Assembly: GCA_944381085.1 (NCBI GenBank)
Contig: CALWJX010000009.1
Span: forward strand, 1 to 55,543
Direction: 5' to 3'
Source: an uncultured Clostridia bacterium
GTDB taxonomy: Bacteria > Bacillota > Clostridia > Oscillospirales > CAG-272
Length of the DNA: 55,543 nucleotides
The position numbers and the translations under genes are program-made. The stretch's first letter is position 1. Each line of letters starts with the position of its first letter. Positions 1 to 6,872 of the stretch are shown here, piece by piece. Under the pieces are notes generated by a model. That model saw only the letters and a list, made by a program, of their open reading frames with translations, was not told the origin of the DNA and ran no database searches.

Positions 1-1166
1 TCCGGGTCAAGACTGGCGTCATTGCAGAGAGCCGCTGCATAAACCAATTCTTTATATACCGCAGGATGCTGTTTGGCGGCACTTTCAATCGGAGTGGTTA
101 TACCGTTTTCAAAATCTCCGTTAACGGCAATATGTATAACCGTCATTTTATTGAGAGTGAGAGTGCCGGTTTTATCGGAGCAAATGACGGTGGCGCTGCC
201 AAGGGTTTCTACTGCGGGCAATTTGCGAATCAATGCGTTTTTCTTTGCCATCCGCTGAACACCCAAAGCCATTACAATGGTGGCAGTAGCGGGCAACCCC
301 TCCGGAATAATAGAGATTGCCAGTGAAATTGCGACCAAAAACTGCGGAATAAGAGGGCGCTGATATAAAGCGCCGATGGTGAAGATCAAAGCACAGACGA
401 GGAGACCAACAACGGTCAGAGTCTTTCCGACTGCGTTTAGCTTTCGCTTTAAAGGTGTATCAGTATCGTTCTGATTGTCCAGCATACCCGCTATGTTACC
501 TACCTCTGTATTCATACCGGTGGCTACTACAACACCGGTTGCCCGTCCGTATGTGACAATGGCTGAAGCATACGCCATATTGCGGCGGTCACCTAAGGGA
601 CAGTCTTCCGACAGCAAATCTTCCGCTTCCTTTTCGGAAGGTAGAGATTCGCCCGTCAAAGAGGCCTCCTGAACTTTTAAGTTGGCGGAGCAAATCAGGC
701 GCAGATCCGCCGGAATCATATCTCCATCGCCAAGTATCACTATGTCGCCCACTACCAACTCGCCTGCGGGTATAATACGTTCTTCCCCCTGACGCAGTAC
801 ACGGGCCGTCGGAGCGCTCATGTTGCGTAGCGCTTCCAGAGAGGATTGAGCTTTCTTTTCCTGTACAATGCCTATGATGGCATTGACAATAACGATAGTA
901 AAAATTACCGCCGCTTCCGTCCATTCCTGCAAAATCGCGGAAAAAGAAGCCGCGCCTATGAGAATAAGTACCATAGGGTCAATGATTTGAGCTTTCAGCA
1001 TCTGCAGTGTGGTTTTGGGCGGTTTCGAGCGCAGTTCATTGCGTCCATTCTTTTTTAGCCTTTCGGCAGCCTCGGCATCACTTAATCCTTCCCCGGAAGT
1101 ATGTAAAGTCTGATAGACCTCCGTAAGTTTCAGTGTGTGCCAAGGCGTCTGTTTGTGCCGATCCAT
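1..1166 (-). CDS. Cation-transporting P-type ATPase, PMCA/Ca2+ type (5' part, cut by window edge)
   Basis: The minus strand is open from ATG 1166 to the window edge, about 388 codons with no stop. It encodes a P2-type ATPase, a membrane pump that moves a divalent cation (Ca2+, Mn2+ or Mg2+) using ATP. Visible in order are an N-terminal cytosolic segment, the first hydrophobic pair (around residues 65-105), an actuator-domain [10 protein letters not shown] segment, a TGES loop (LTGESLPSE), the M4 motif IPEGLPA and the phosphorylation motif [13 protein letters not shown]. The end of the P domain, the nucleotide-binding domain and the last membrane helices lie outside the window. An AAAGGAG sits about 13 nt before ATG 1166. 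The family is certain but the ion is not. An intrinsic terminator and an Asp-rich leader ORF lie just upstream, so expression is probably attenuated. Arginine codons are almost all CGN (15 of 16), unlike the AGA-rich neighbours. Confidence 0.93.
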   Translation of the reverse strand, partial: MDRHKQTPWHTLKLTEVYQTLHTSGEGLSDAEAAERLKKNGRNELRSKPPKTTLQMLKAQIIDPMVLILIGAASFSAILQEWTEAAVIFTIVIVNAIIGIVQEKKAQSSLEALRNMSAPTARVLRQGEERIIPAGELVVGDIVILGDGDMIPADLRLICSANLKVQEASLTGESLPSEKEAEDLLSEDCPLGDRRNMAYASAIVTYGRATGVVVATGMNTEVGNIAGMLDNQNDTDTPLKRKLNAVGKTLTVVGLLVCALIFTIGALYQRPLIPQFLVAISLAISIIPEGLPATATIVMALGVQRMAKKNALIRKLPAVETLGSATVICSDKTGTLTLNKMTVIHIAVNGDFENGITTPIESAAKQHPAVYKELVYAAALCNDASLDP

Positions 1167-1209
1167 AATGGATCCAATCACTCCTTTCTTTGATATAAAT
1201 TATATTCTG

Positions 1210-1225
1210 ACCGCTTTTCAGCGGT
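1210..1225 (-). other. GNRA-loop hairpin between leader terminator and ATPase start
   Basis: On the minus strand ACCGCT pairs with AGCGGT around a GAAA tetraloop. The flanking GACC and GGTC bases allow an alternative pairing. The hairpin lies after the leader terminator and before the ATPase ribosome binding site. It could be a 5' stabiliser or part of the attenuator, but its function is unproven. Confidence 0.45.
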
Positions 1226-1232
1226 GGTCAGC

Positions 1233-1279
1233 AAAAAACAAAAAGACATAGCCTGCTATCTGACAATAAGATGCAGGTT
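1233..1279 (-). terminator. Intrinsic terminator (attenuator) between leader ORF and ATPase
   Basis: In the minus-strand RNA, CCUGC plus AUCU pairs with AGAU and GCAGG (9 bp with a one-nt bulge, 7-nt loop). The tract TCTTTTTGTTTTTT follows. The stop codon of the leader ORF (1256-1258) lies inside the descending arm, so a ribosome finishing the leader would cover the hairpin. This is the classical layout of translation-coupled attenuation. Confidence 0.75.
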
Positions 1280-1354
1280 ATGCCTATATATATAAATATT
1301 CAGTTTATGATAAGTGTTACTTCGGTCAGCGTCGCTACTGTCGGCGTCGTCCAT
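1256..1354 (-). CDS. Asp-rich 32-residue leader peptide upstream of the cation ATPase
   Basis: Short ORF starting MDDADSSDAD and continuing through an aromatic and basic stretch (NIYIYRHN) to LIVR and TAG. Five of its first ten residues are Asp. AAAGGA lies about 14 nt before the ATG, which is somewhat far. The ORF ends inside the terminator that separates it from the P-type ATPase gene. In E. coli the mgtA pump gene has a comparable leader, MgtL, whose acidic and proline-rich N-terminus destabilises ribosomes at low Mg2+ and so controls transcription into mgtA. By analogy this ORF is probably a cis-acting sensor of Mg2+ or another divalent cation rather than a functional protein. The link to MgtL is inferred from position and composition; there is no sequence identity. 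Extension to an upstream in-frame ATG is unlikely because it would run into tRNA-Leu. Confidence 0.65.
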   Translation of the reverse strand: MDDADSSDADRSNTYHKLNIYIYRHNLHLIVR

Positions 1355-1538
1355 AACAGGTCTTACAATTCCTTTCTTGAGTAATTTGAGGCTAATAGTA
1401 AAATACACAGTAAGTTTTGGTTTACAACCTTGTGGACAAACCCTAAAACCGATATCGAGACTTAGCAACAAACAACGGTTGAAATCGATTTCGGTAAACC
1501 TACTGTGAAATAAAGCCCTCCGGGAAAGATATTCAATA

Positions 1539-1623
1539 TGGTGCGAGAAACGGGACTTGAACCCGTACGGTGTAAACCACACGCCCCTCAAACGTGCGCG
1601 TCTGCCAGTTCCGCCACTCTCGC
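1539..1623 (-). tRNA. tRNA-Leu (anticodon GAG), CCA encoded
   Basis: The minus strand folds as a class II tRNA. The acceptor arm pairs GCGAGAG with TTCTCGC, followed by the discriminator A and an encoded CCA (1539-1541). The D arm contains TGGCGGAACTGGCAGACGC, the anticodon loop reads TTGAGGG with GAG at positions 34-36, there is a long variable arm, and the T arm is GGGTTCAAGTCCC. GAG decodes CUC and CUU. It is transcribed from a consensus promoter about 45 bp upstream. No strong terminator follows before the ATPase leader ORF 185 bp downstream, so read-through into the leader is possible. Confidence 0.97.
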
Positions 1624-1666
1624 ATTTTTAATTTCTTAACAGCCCGATAATTAGCAAGCACACATG

Positions 1667-1695
1667 ATTATACACTATAAAAAACCATTTGTCAA
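1667..1695 (-). promoter_or_regulatory. SigA-type promoter for tRNA-Leu
   Basis: On the minus strand TTGACA (1690-1695) and TATAAT (1667-1672) are separated by exactly 17 bp. It points into tRNA-Leu, whose 5' end is 44 bp downstream. The interval 1696-1929 on the other side holds only AT-rich sequence and no recognisable gene. Confidence 0.85.
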
Positions 1696-1929
1696 GATGT
1701 TTTAAAAAATTTTAAGAAAAAAATTGAATTTTCTTTTGTTATCCGTTCTGCCGTTTTGCCATTATGCCGTATTCTGTGTATCTTTTTCCTGATTGTATAG
1801 AACACCTGTAAGTATACAACCTCTAAATATTATTTTTTGAGCCCTTCATGTTGTATGCAAATACAGCCAAGTTAAAGAATATTTTATTGATTACTTTACG
1901 CTGTATACAATCATCTTACATGTTTGTAC

Positions 1930-1959
1930 TTGACAAATCAATGATTATTATAGTATAAT
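1930..1959 (+). promoter_or_regulatory. SigA-type promoter for the miaB block
   Basis: TTGACA (1930-1935) and TATAAT (1954-1959) are 18 bp apart, 125 bp before the miaB start. It is divergent from the tRNA-Leu promoter. The roughly 120-nt leader has short TAATGTA repeats but no obvious riboswitch or terminator. Confidence 0.8.
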
Positions 1960-2084
1960 GTAATGTAGTAACTGAGTTGTATTTATAATGTGGAATGCTT
2001 TGCGACTGTATTGTATTATGTAAAATAATGTAAGAATCAAAAGCTGTATGGTCGGCGAATCCACGGTAAGGATAGAGTTTATTT

Positions 2085-3518
2085 ATGAGAAAATACAGAA
2101 CCGTTCCCGAAAATCTTATATCCGAGCAGCGGGAATTTGCGAAAAAAGTAAAGGACATAAATTGCAGGTCGGCAAAAGAGGGAAATGTCAGATATGCCTA
2201 TGTTCTGACTTTCGGATGTCAGCAAAATGAGGCTGACAGCGAAAGGATTGCCGGCATGTGTGAGAGTATGGGGTATACACTGTGCAAAGAACCGGATATC
2301 GCTGACCTTATAATCGTGAACACGTGTGCTATACGTGAACACGCGGAGAAAAAAGCGCTTTCCATAATCGGTCAGTTCAAACATCTTAAGGAGTCGAAGC
2401 CCGACATGCTTATAGGTGTATGCGGGTGTATGGTGACGCAGGAGCACAGAAAAAATCAGATAAAACACAGTTATCCTTATGTGGATTTTGTGTTCGGCAC
2501 TTCTTCGATTTACAGACTGCCGGGAATTGTATTTGACAAGCTGTCAAAAAACAAGAGAATATTCTGTCCCGAGGAAGCCGAATATCTGGTAGCGGAGGGT
2601 ATGCCTGTCGCTCGAGAGTCCGACTTCCGGGCGTGGGTCTCGGTTATGTACGGGTGCAATAATTTCTGTACGTACTGTATTGTCCCGTATGTCAGAGGAC
2701 GTGAAAGAAGCAGGTCCTCCGAGGATATAGTCGCGGAGGTCGGTGAGCTTGTCGGAAAAGGGTACAAGGATATTACGCTTTTGGGACAGAATGTGAATTC
2801 ATACGGAAAGGACGCGCCGGACGAGCACGGAAACACATTTGATTTTGCCGACCTGCTTGAACGGCTCGACAAAATTGACGGAGACTATTACCTGCGATTT
2901 ATGACGAGTCACCCGAAGGACGCCTCAAGTAAGCTGATTGACGTAATGTCAAGGTCAAAGCATATAGCGCGTCAGTTTCACCTGCCGGTACAGTCGGGAA
3001 GCGACCGTGTACTTACGCGCATGAACCGTCATTACGATACCTCAAAGTATCTTGGGATTGTCGATTATATGCGAAAGAAAATCCCCGACGTAACGCTTAC
3101 CACCGATATAATCGTCGGTTTTCCGGGTGAGACCGAGGAGGATTTTAACGCTACGCTTGACATAATCGAAAAAGTAAGGTTTGACATGATATATTCATTT
3201 ATTTATTCACCACGCAAGGGAACTTTGGCGGCTGAAATGGAAGACCGGATACCCGATGAGGTGAAAAAAGCGCGATTTGAAAGGCTGCTTGAGTTGCAGA
3301 ATTCAATAGCCCTTGAAAAAAATCTGCCGCTTGTGGGCAAGGTCTTAAAAGTGCTGTGCGATGGGGAAAGCAAAAACAACCCGGAGGTATTTTCGGGGCG
3401 CACTGAGGGAAATAAAATAGTAATGTTTGATAAAGATATAGCCCGAAAGGGAGATTTTGTCAATCTTAAAATTGTCAGGGCCGAAACTTTCGCGCTTTAC
3501 GGCGAAGCGGCGGATTGA
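2085..3518 (+). CDS. miaB: tRNA-2-methylthio-N6-dimethylallyladenosine synthase MiaB
   Basis: MiaB is a radical SAM methylthiotransferase that adds the 2-methylthio group to i6A37 of tRNAs reading UNN codons. The 477-residue protein shows the full layout. The N-terminal UPF0004 domain binds the auxiliary Fe-S cluster with cysteines near residues 45 (FGCQQNE), 81 (NTCAIRE) and 115 (GCM). The radical SAM motif CNNFCTYC lies at 191-198, followed by VPYVRGRERSR, which is typical of MiaB rather than MtaB or RimO. A TRAM domain occupies the last 65 or so residues. Translation starts at ATG 2085 after TAAGGATAG. It is the first gene of a miaB-ricA-mutS-mutL order also found in Bacillus. Confidence 0.95.
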   Translation: MRKYRTVPENLISEQREFAKKVKDINCRSAKEGNVRYAYVLTFGCQQNEADSERIAGMCESMGYTLCKEPDIADLIIVNTCAIREHAEKKALSIIGQFKHLKESKPDMLIGVCGCMVTQEHRKNQIKHSYPYVDFVFGTSSIYRLPGIVFDKLSKNKRIFCPEEAEYLVAEGMPVARESDFRAWVSVMYGCNNFCTYCIVPYVRGRERSRSSEDIVAEVGELVGKGYKDITLLGQNVNSYGKDAPDEHGNTFDFADLLERLDKIDGDYYLRFMTSHPKDASSKLIDVMSRSKHIARQFHLPVQSGSDRVLTRMNRHYDTSKYLGIVDYMRKKIPDVTLTTDIIVGFPGETEEDFNATLDIIEKVRFDMIYSFIYSPRKGTLAAEMEDRIPDEVKKARFERLLELQNSIALEKNLPLVGKVLKVLCDGESKNNPEVFSGRTEGNKIVMFDKDIARKGDFVNLKIVRAETFALYGEAAD

Positions 3519-3589
3519 TAAACTCAAAATGATTTTTGACATAAAAAAGTTTTCCGAGTAATTTTTGTTCTGATGAAGATAATAATATA

Positions 3590-3634
3590 AACGGTTGATT
3601 TTCGAGGATTAATCACTGAAAATCAAAAGCCGTT
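3590..3634 (+). other. Intercistronic stem-loop between miaB and ricA
   Basis: AACGG-TTGATTTTC (3590-3603) pairs with GAAAATCAA-(AAG)-CCGTT (3618-3634), about 14 bp with a 3-nt bulge and a 14-nt loop. No T tract follows, so it is not an intrinsic terminator. It may protect or define mRNA ends between miaB and ricA. Confidence 0.6.
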
Positions 3635-3678
3635 CCGTTGATTATAAATATGATTTTAAAAGAGAGGGATAAAAATAA

Positions 3679-4062
3679 ATGAGCATATTCACACTTGCGA
3701 CCGAACTTGGCAAGGCTATAAGAGATGATGAGCGGATGAAGCGGATGGAAGCCGCTAAAAAGGCATACGAATCAGACCCTGAGATTCTGGCGCTGCTCAC
3801 GGAGTACAATGTACAGCAGCAGGCGCTGACTTCAATAGGAGACAGCGGAAGCGAGATAGATACCGATACCGTTACAAGAATACAGGACAGAATTGACGAG
3901 ATATATGCGAATATCACTACAAATCCTTTGTTTGTTGAGCTTGATGAAGCGCAGACCGAGGTAAACGAGCTGATGGAAAGGGTCAATACCACAATAAAAT
4001 ACAACGCGACCGGAGAGATGCCGTGCACTCACGACTGCTCTTCCTGCGGGGGATGCCACTGA
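3679..4062 (+). CDS. ricA: RicA/YmcA-type YlbF-family protein with C-terminal cysteine cluster
   Basis: Small helical protein (127 aa) of the YlbF/YmcA (Com_YlbF) family. In B. subtilis, RicA, RicF and RicT form an Fe-S complex that directs RNase Y to specific mRNA cleavages and supports competence, biofilm and sporulation. The first 105 residues look like the family's antiparallel helices. The tail carries four cysteines in CTHDCSSCGGCH (residues 116-127), suitable for an Fe-S or metal site. Position between miaB and mutS matches B. subtilis ymcA (only cotE is missing), which favours RicA over RicF. The start ATG 3679 follows AGAGAGGGA. A stem-loop lies upstream. The gene for the partner nuclease RNase Y is 10 kb downstream at 14221. 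Confidence 0.8.
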   Translation: MSIFTLATELGKAIRDDERMKRMEAAKKAYESDPEILALLTEYNVQQQALTSIGDSGSEIDTDTVTRIQDRIDEIYANITTNPLFVELDEAQTEVNELMERVNTTIKYNATGEMPCTHDCSSCGGCH

Positions 4063-4157
4063 CGTCCGCGGGATGCCATATGCGAAGGCGACGCGATGGG
4101 GATTCACCGCAAAACGCCAAAAAAGGCTTTGATTCAGTGTAAACGGAGGATATGTCT

Positions 4158-6749
4158 ATGACTCCGATGATGGAGCAATATTTTGAAATAAAAAATCAGT
4201 ATAAGGATTATTTACTTTTCTACAGAGTCGGTGATTTTTACGAGATGTTTTACGACGACGCGATAACCGCGTCGCGCGAAATTGATCTGACGCTTACGGG
4301 AAAGGATTGCGGAGAGCCGGAACGGGCGCCGATGGCGGGGGTGCCGTTTCACGCGGTTGACGTTTATATAGGAAAGCTCATAGAAAAGGGCTTTAAAATC
4401 GCGATATGCGAGCAGACCGAGGACCCGGCGCTTGCAAAGGGACTTGTGAAGCGTGAGGTAATTCGTGTAGTCACGCCGGGGACTTTGATAGAGTCAAATC
4501 TGCTTTCCGAAAAGAAAAACAATTATCTTTGCGCACTTTATCTCGGAGAGGTTGAGTGCGGTATCTGCTTTTGCGATGTTTCCACGGCTGAAGTCTATGC
4601 CACGTCGTTTTCAGGCGTGAATATGCAGACTTCGCTTATAAATGAAATCGGAGCTTATGCTCCGGTCGAGGTGGTATGCAATCTCGGCGTTTCAAGGTTC
4701 AGGGAAGTCGCTGATTTTATCAGGGGCAGAGTCCACGCGTCCCTGCTTGACAATCAGCCCTCAAGGTTTGAATATAAAAATTGTCTTGAAAAGGTTCAAA
4801 AGCAGTTTTCGGAGACGGCGAAGGACGGCTGCTTTGAGGACAGGGCGGTCGTCTGCTCGGTGGGCGCGCTTCTGGATTACATAGTTGATATGCAGAAGAG
4901 CGATATTTCGTATATCAGTACGCTGAATGTTTATTCGGACGGTCAGTATCTTGACCTTGACGTCAACACGAGAAGAAATCTTGAGCTTACCGAATCGATG
5001 AGAACAAAGGAAAAAAAGGGAACGCTTCTCTGGGTGCTCGACAGCACGCGGAGCGCGATGGGCGGCAGACTTTTGAGAAAATGGATTGAGCGTCCGCTGC
5101 TTTCCTGTCAGGCGATAAGAATCAGGCAGGGGGCGGTGGAGGAGTTTTTTGACAATTTTATGCTGCGCGAGCAGGTCGCCGACCTGCTTGACAATGTGCT
5201 TGACCTTGAGCGCCTGATAACCAGAATTGTTTACGGCTCGGCTAACGGAAAGGACCTCAGGGCGGTGGCAAATACGCTCGCCATTCTTCCCGAGCTTAAT
5301 TCCTGTCTTGAGTCCTGTAAGTCGGAGGAGCTTTTGCGGATATGGCGGGAGATGGATATGCTTGCCGACGTAAGCGGGCTTATAAACCGCGCCATAAAGG
5401 AGGACGCTCCGTTTTCGGTCCGGGAGGGCGGCATAATCGCGGATGGGTATAACGCGCAGGTCGATGAGTTCAGAATGGTTCTGAATCACGGCGATGAATG
5501 GCGCGAAAGCATAGCCCAAAAGGAAAGAGAAGCCACGGGAATCAAAAATCTCAAGGTCGGATACAACAAGGTGTTCGGTTATTACATAGAGGTTACGAGA
5601 TCCCAGCTTTCTCAGGTGCCGGAAAGATATATAAGAAAGCAGACCCTTTCAAACTGCGAGCGTTACATAACCGAAGAGCTTAAGGATATGGAGGCGAGAA
5701 TTCTCGGAGCTACGGACAAGCTTTGCTCGCTTGAATATGACCTGTTTTGTGAGGTGAGGTCTTATGTCGCCGAGAACAGCGAAAGGATACAGAAGACGGC
5801 GGGGCTTATCGCCCAGGTCGACGCGTATCTGAGTCTGGCTAACGCGGCGGCAAAAAACAGATATGTAAAGCCGGAGGTCGATTCATCGGATGAGATAATC
5901 ATAAAGGACGGCAGACATCCGGTAGTGGAGCAGTTTGTGAAAGACAGTTATTTTGTGCCCAATGATACCAGACTCAATCTGACCGACACCAGGCTGATGA
6001 TAATTACGGGACCGAATATGGCGGGAAAATCGACATATATGCGTCAGGTCGCGCTTATAGTGCTTATGGCGCAGATGGGCTCATTTGTCCCGGCGGCCGA
6101 GGCAAGCATAGGTGTGGTTGACAAAATATTCACCCGGGTGGGGGCGTCCGATGATCTTGCGTCGGGACAGTCTACGTTCATGCTTGAAATGAACGAGGTG
6201 GCGTACATATTGAAAAACGCCACGAAAAAGAGCCTTATTATATATGACGAGGTGGGCAGAGGCACTTCCACATTTGACGGCATGAGCATCGCGCGGGCTA
6301 TAGTCGAGTATACCGCCGGAAGAAAAATAGGCGCGAAGACTCTGTTCGCGACGCATTACCATGAGCTTACTTCTATGGAGAAAGAGTTCGGCGGCATTGT
6401 AAATTACAACATAGCCGCAAAAAAACGCGGGGATGACATTACTTTTCTGCGCAAGATCGTGAAAGGGTCGACCGACGACAGCTACGGTATTGAGGTCGCG
6501 AAGCTGGCGGGGCTTCCGGGTGAAGTCATAAAAAGGGCGAAGGAAATTCTTGTCAATGTCGAGGAGAGCGCGAAAAACATTTCGTTTGCGCAAAACGAAG
6601 AGACAAATATAAAGGATGAAAATTTAATCACATTTGAGGACTGTATTTCGGAACAGGTGATTGAGGAGATAAAGAACACGGATATAAATACTCTTTCTCC
6701 TTACGAGTGTATGAATCTGCTTTTCGATTGGAAAAAGAGGCTTATTTGA
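4158..6749 (+). CDS. mutS: DNA mismatch repair protein MutS
   Basis: MutS recognises mismatches and small loops and recruits MutL. The mismatch-binding Phe-x-Glu motif is visible near the N-terminus (GDFYEMF). The C-terminal ABC-type ATPase has Walker A GPNMAGKST (about residue 617), Walker B DEVGRGTS (about 697) and a typical ATHYHEL segment, followed by a short C-terminal helical tail. Length (863 aa) is normal for MutS1. Two ATGs compete: 4152 is only 2 nt after GGAGG (4145-4149), whereas 4158 is 8 nt after it, so I chose 4158 (MTPMMEQYF). It lies in the same direction as ricA and mutL and is probably co-transcribed with them. Confidence 0.97.
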   Translation: MTPMMEQYFEIKNQYKDYLLFYRVGDFYEMFYDDAITASREIDLTLTGKDCGEPERAPMAGVPFHAVDVYIGKLIEKGFKIAICEQTEDPALAKGLVKREVIRVVTPGTLIESNLLSEKKNNYLCALYLGEVECGICFCDVSTAEVYATSFSGVNMQTSLINEIGAYAPVEVVCNLGVSRFREVADFIRGRVHASLLDNQPSRFEYKNCLEKVQKQFSETAKDGCFEDRAVVCSVGALLDYIVDMQKSDISYISTLNVYSDGQYLDLDVNTRRNLELTESMRTKEKKGTLLWVLDSTRSAMGGRLLRKWIERPLLSCQAIRIRQGAVEEFFDNFMLREQVADLLDNVLDLERLITRIVYGSANGKDLRAVANTLAILPELNSCLESCKSEELLRIWREMDMLADVSGLINRAIKEDAPFSVREGGIIADGYNAQVDEFRMVLNHGDEWRESIAQKEREATGIKNLKVGYNKVFGYYIEVTRSQLSQVPERYIRKQTLSNCERYITEELKDMEARILGATDKLCSLEYDLFCEVRSYVAENSERIQKTAGLIAQVDAYLSLANAAAKNRYVKPEVDSSDEIIIKDGRHPVVEQFVKDSYFVPNDTRLNLTDTRLMIITGPNMAGKSTYMRQVALIVLMAQMGSFVPAAEASIGVVDKIFTRVGASDDLASGQSTFMLEMNEVAYILKNATKKSLIIYDEVGRGTSTFDGMSIARAIVEYTAGRKIGAKTLFATHYHELTSMEKEFGGIVNYNIAAKKRGDDITFLRKIVKGSTDDSYGIEVAKLAGLPGEVIKRAKEILVNVEESAKNISFAQNEETNIKDENLITFEDCISEQVIEEIKNTDINTLSPYECMNLLFDWKKRLI

Positions 6750-6872
6750 TTTGTACGGAAGCATACGTATTATTATTAACTCCGATAATACGGAAATATC
6801 GGCGTTTACTTTGTGATTTCTGAAAAATTATTGTCGGAGGTAATTTTACGAAAAGGAGATTTTGTTGTAATA

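Noticed and set aside
1431..1439. DnaA-box-like TTGTCCACA on the minus strand
   Set aside because: A single imperfect box with no cluster and no replication genes nearby. It does not support an origin.
1170..1560. yybP-ykoY or other known metal riboswitch upstream of the ATPase
   Set aside because: I could not find the expected consensus loops. The region is better explained by a short ORF, a terminator and a hairpin.
1256..1591. Full-length 111-residue minus-strand ORF containing the leader
   Set aside because: Its first 50 codons run through the 3' part of tRNA-Leu and sequence without a ribosome binding site. Only the last 32 codons look like a gene.
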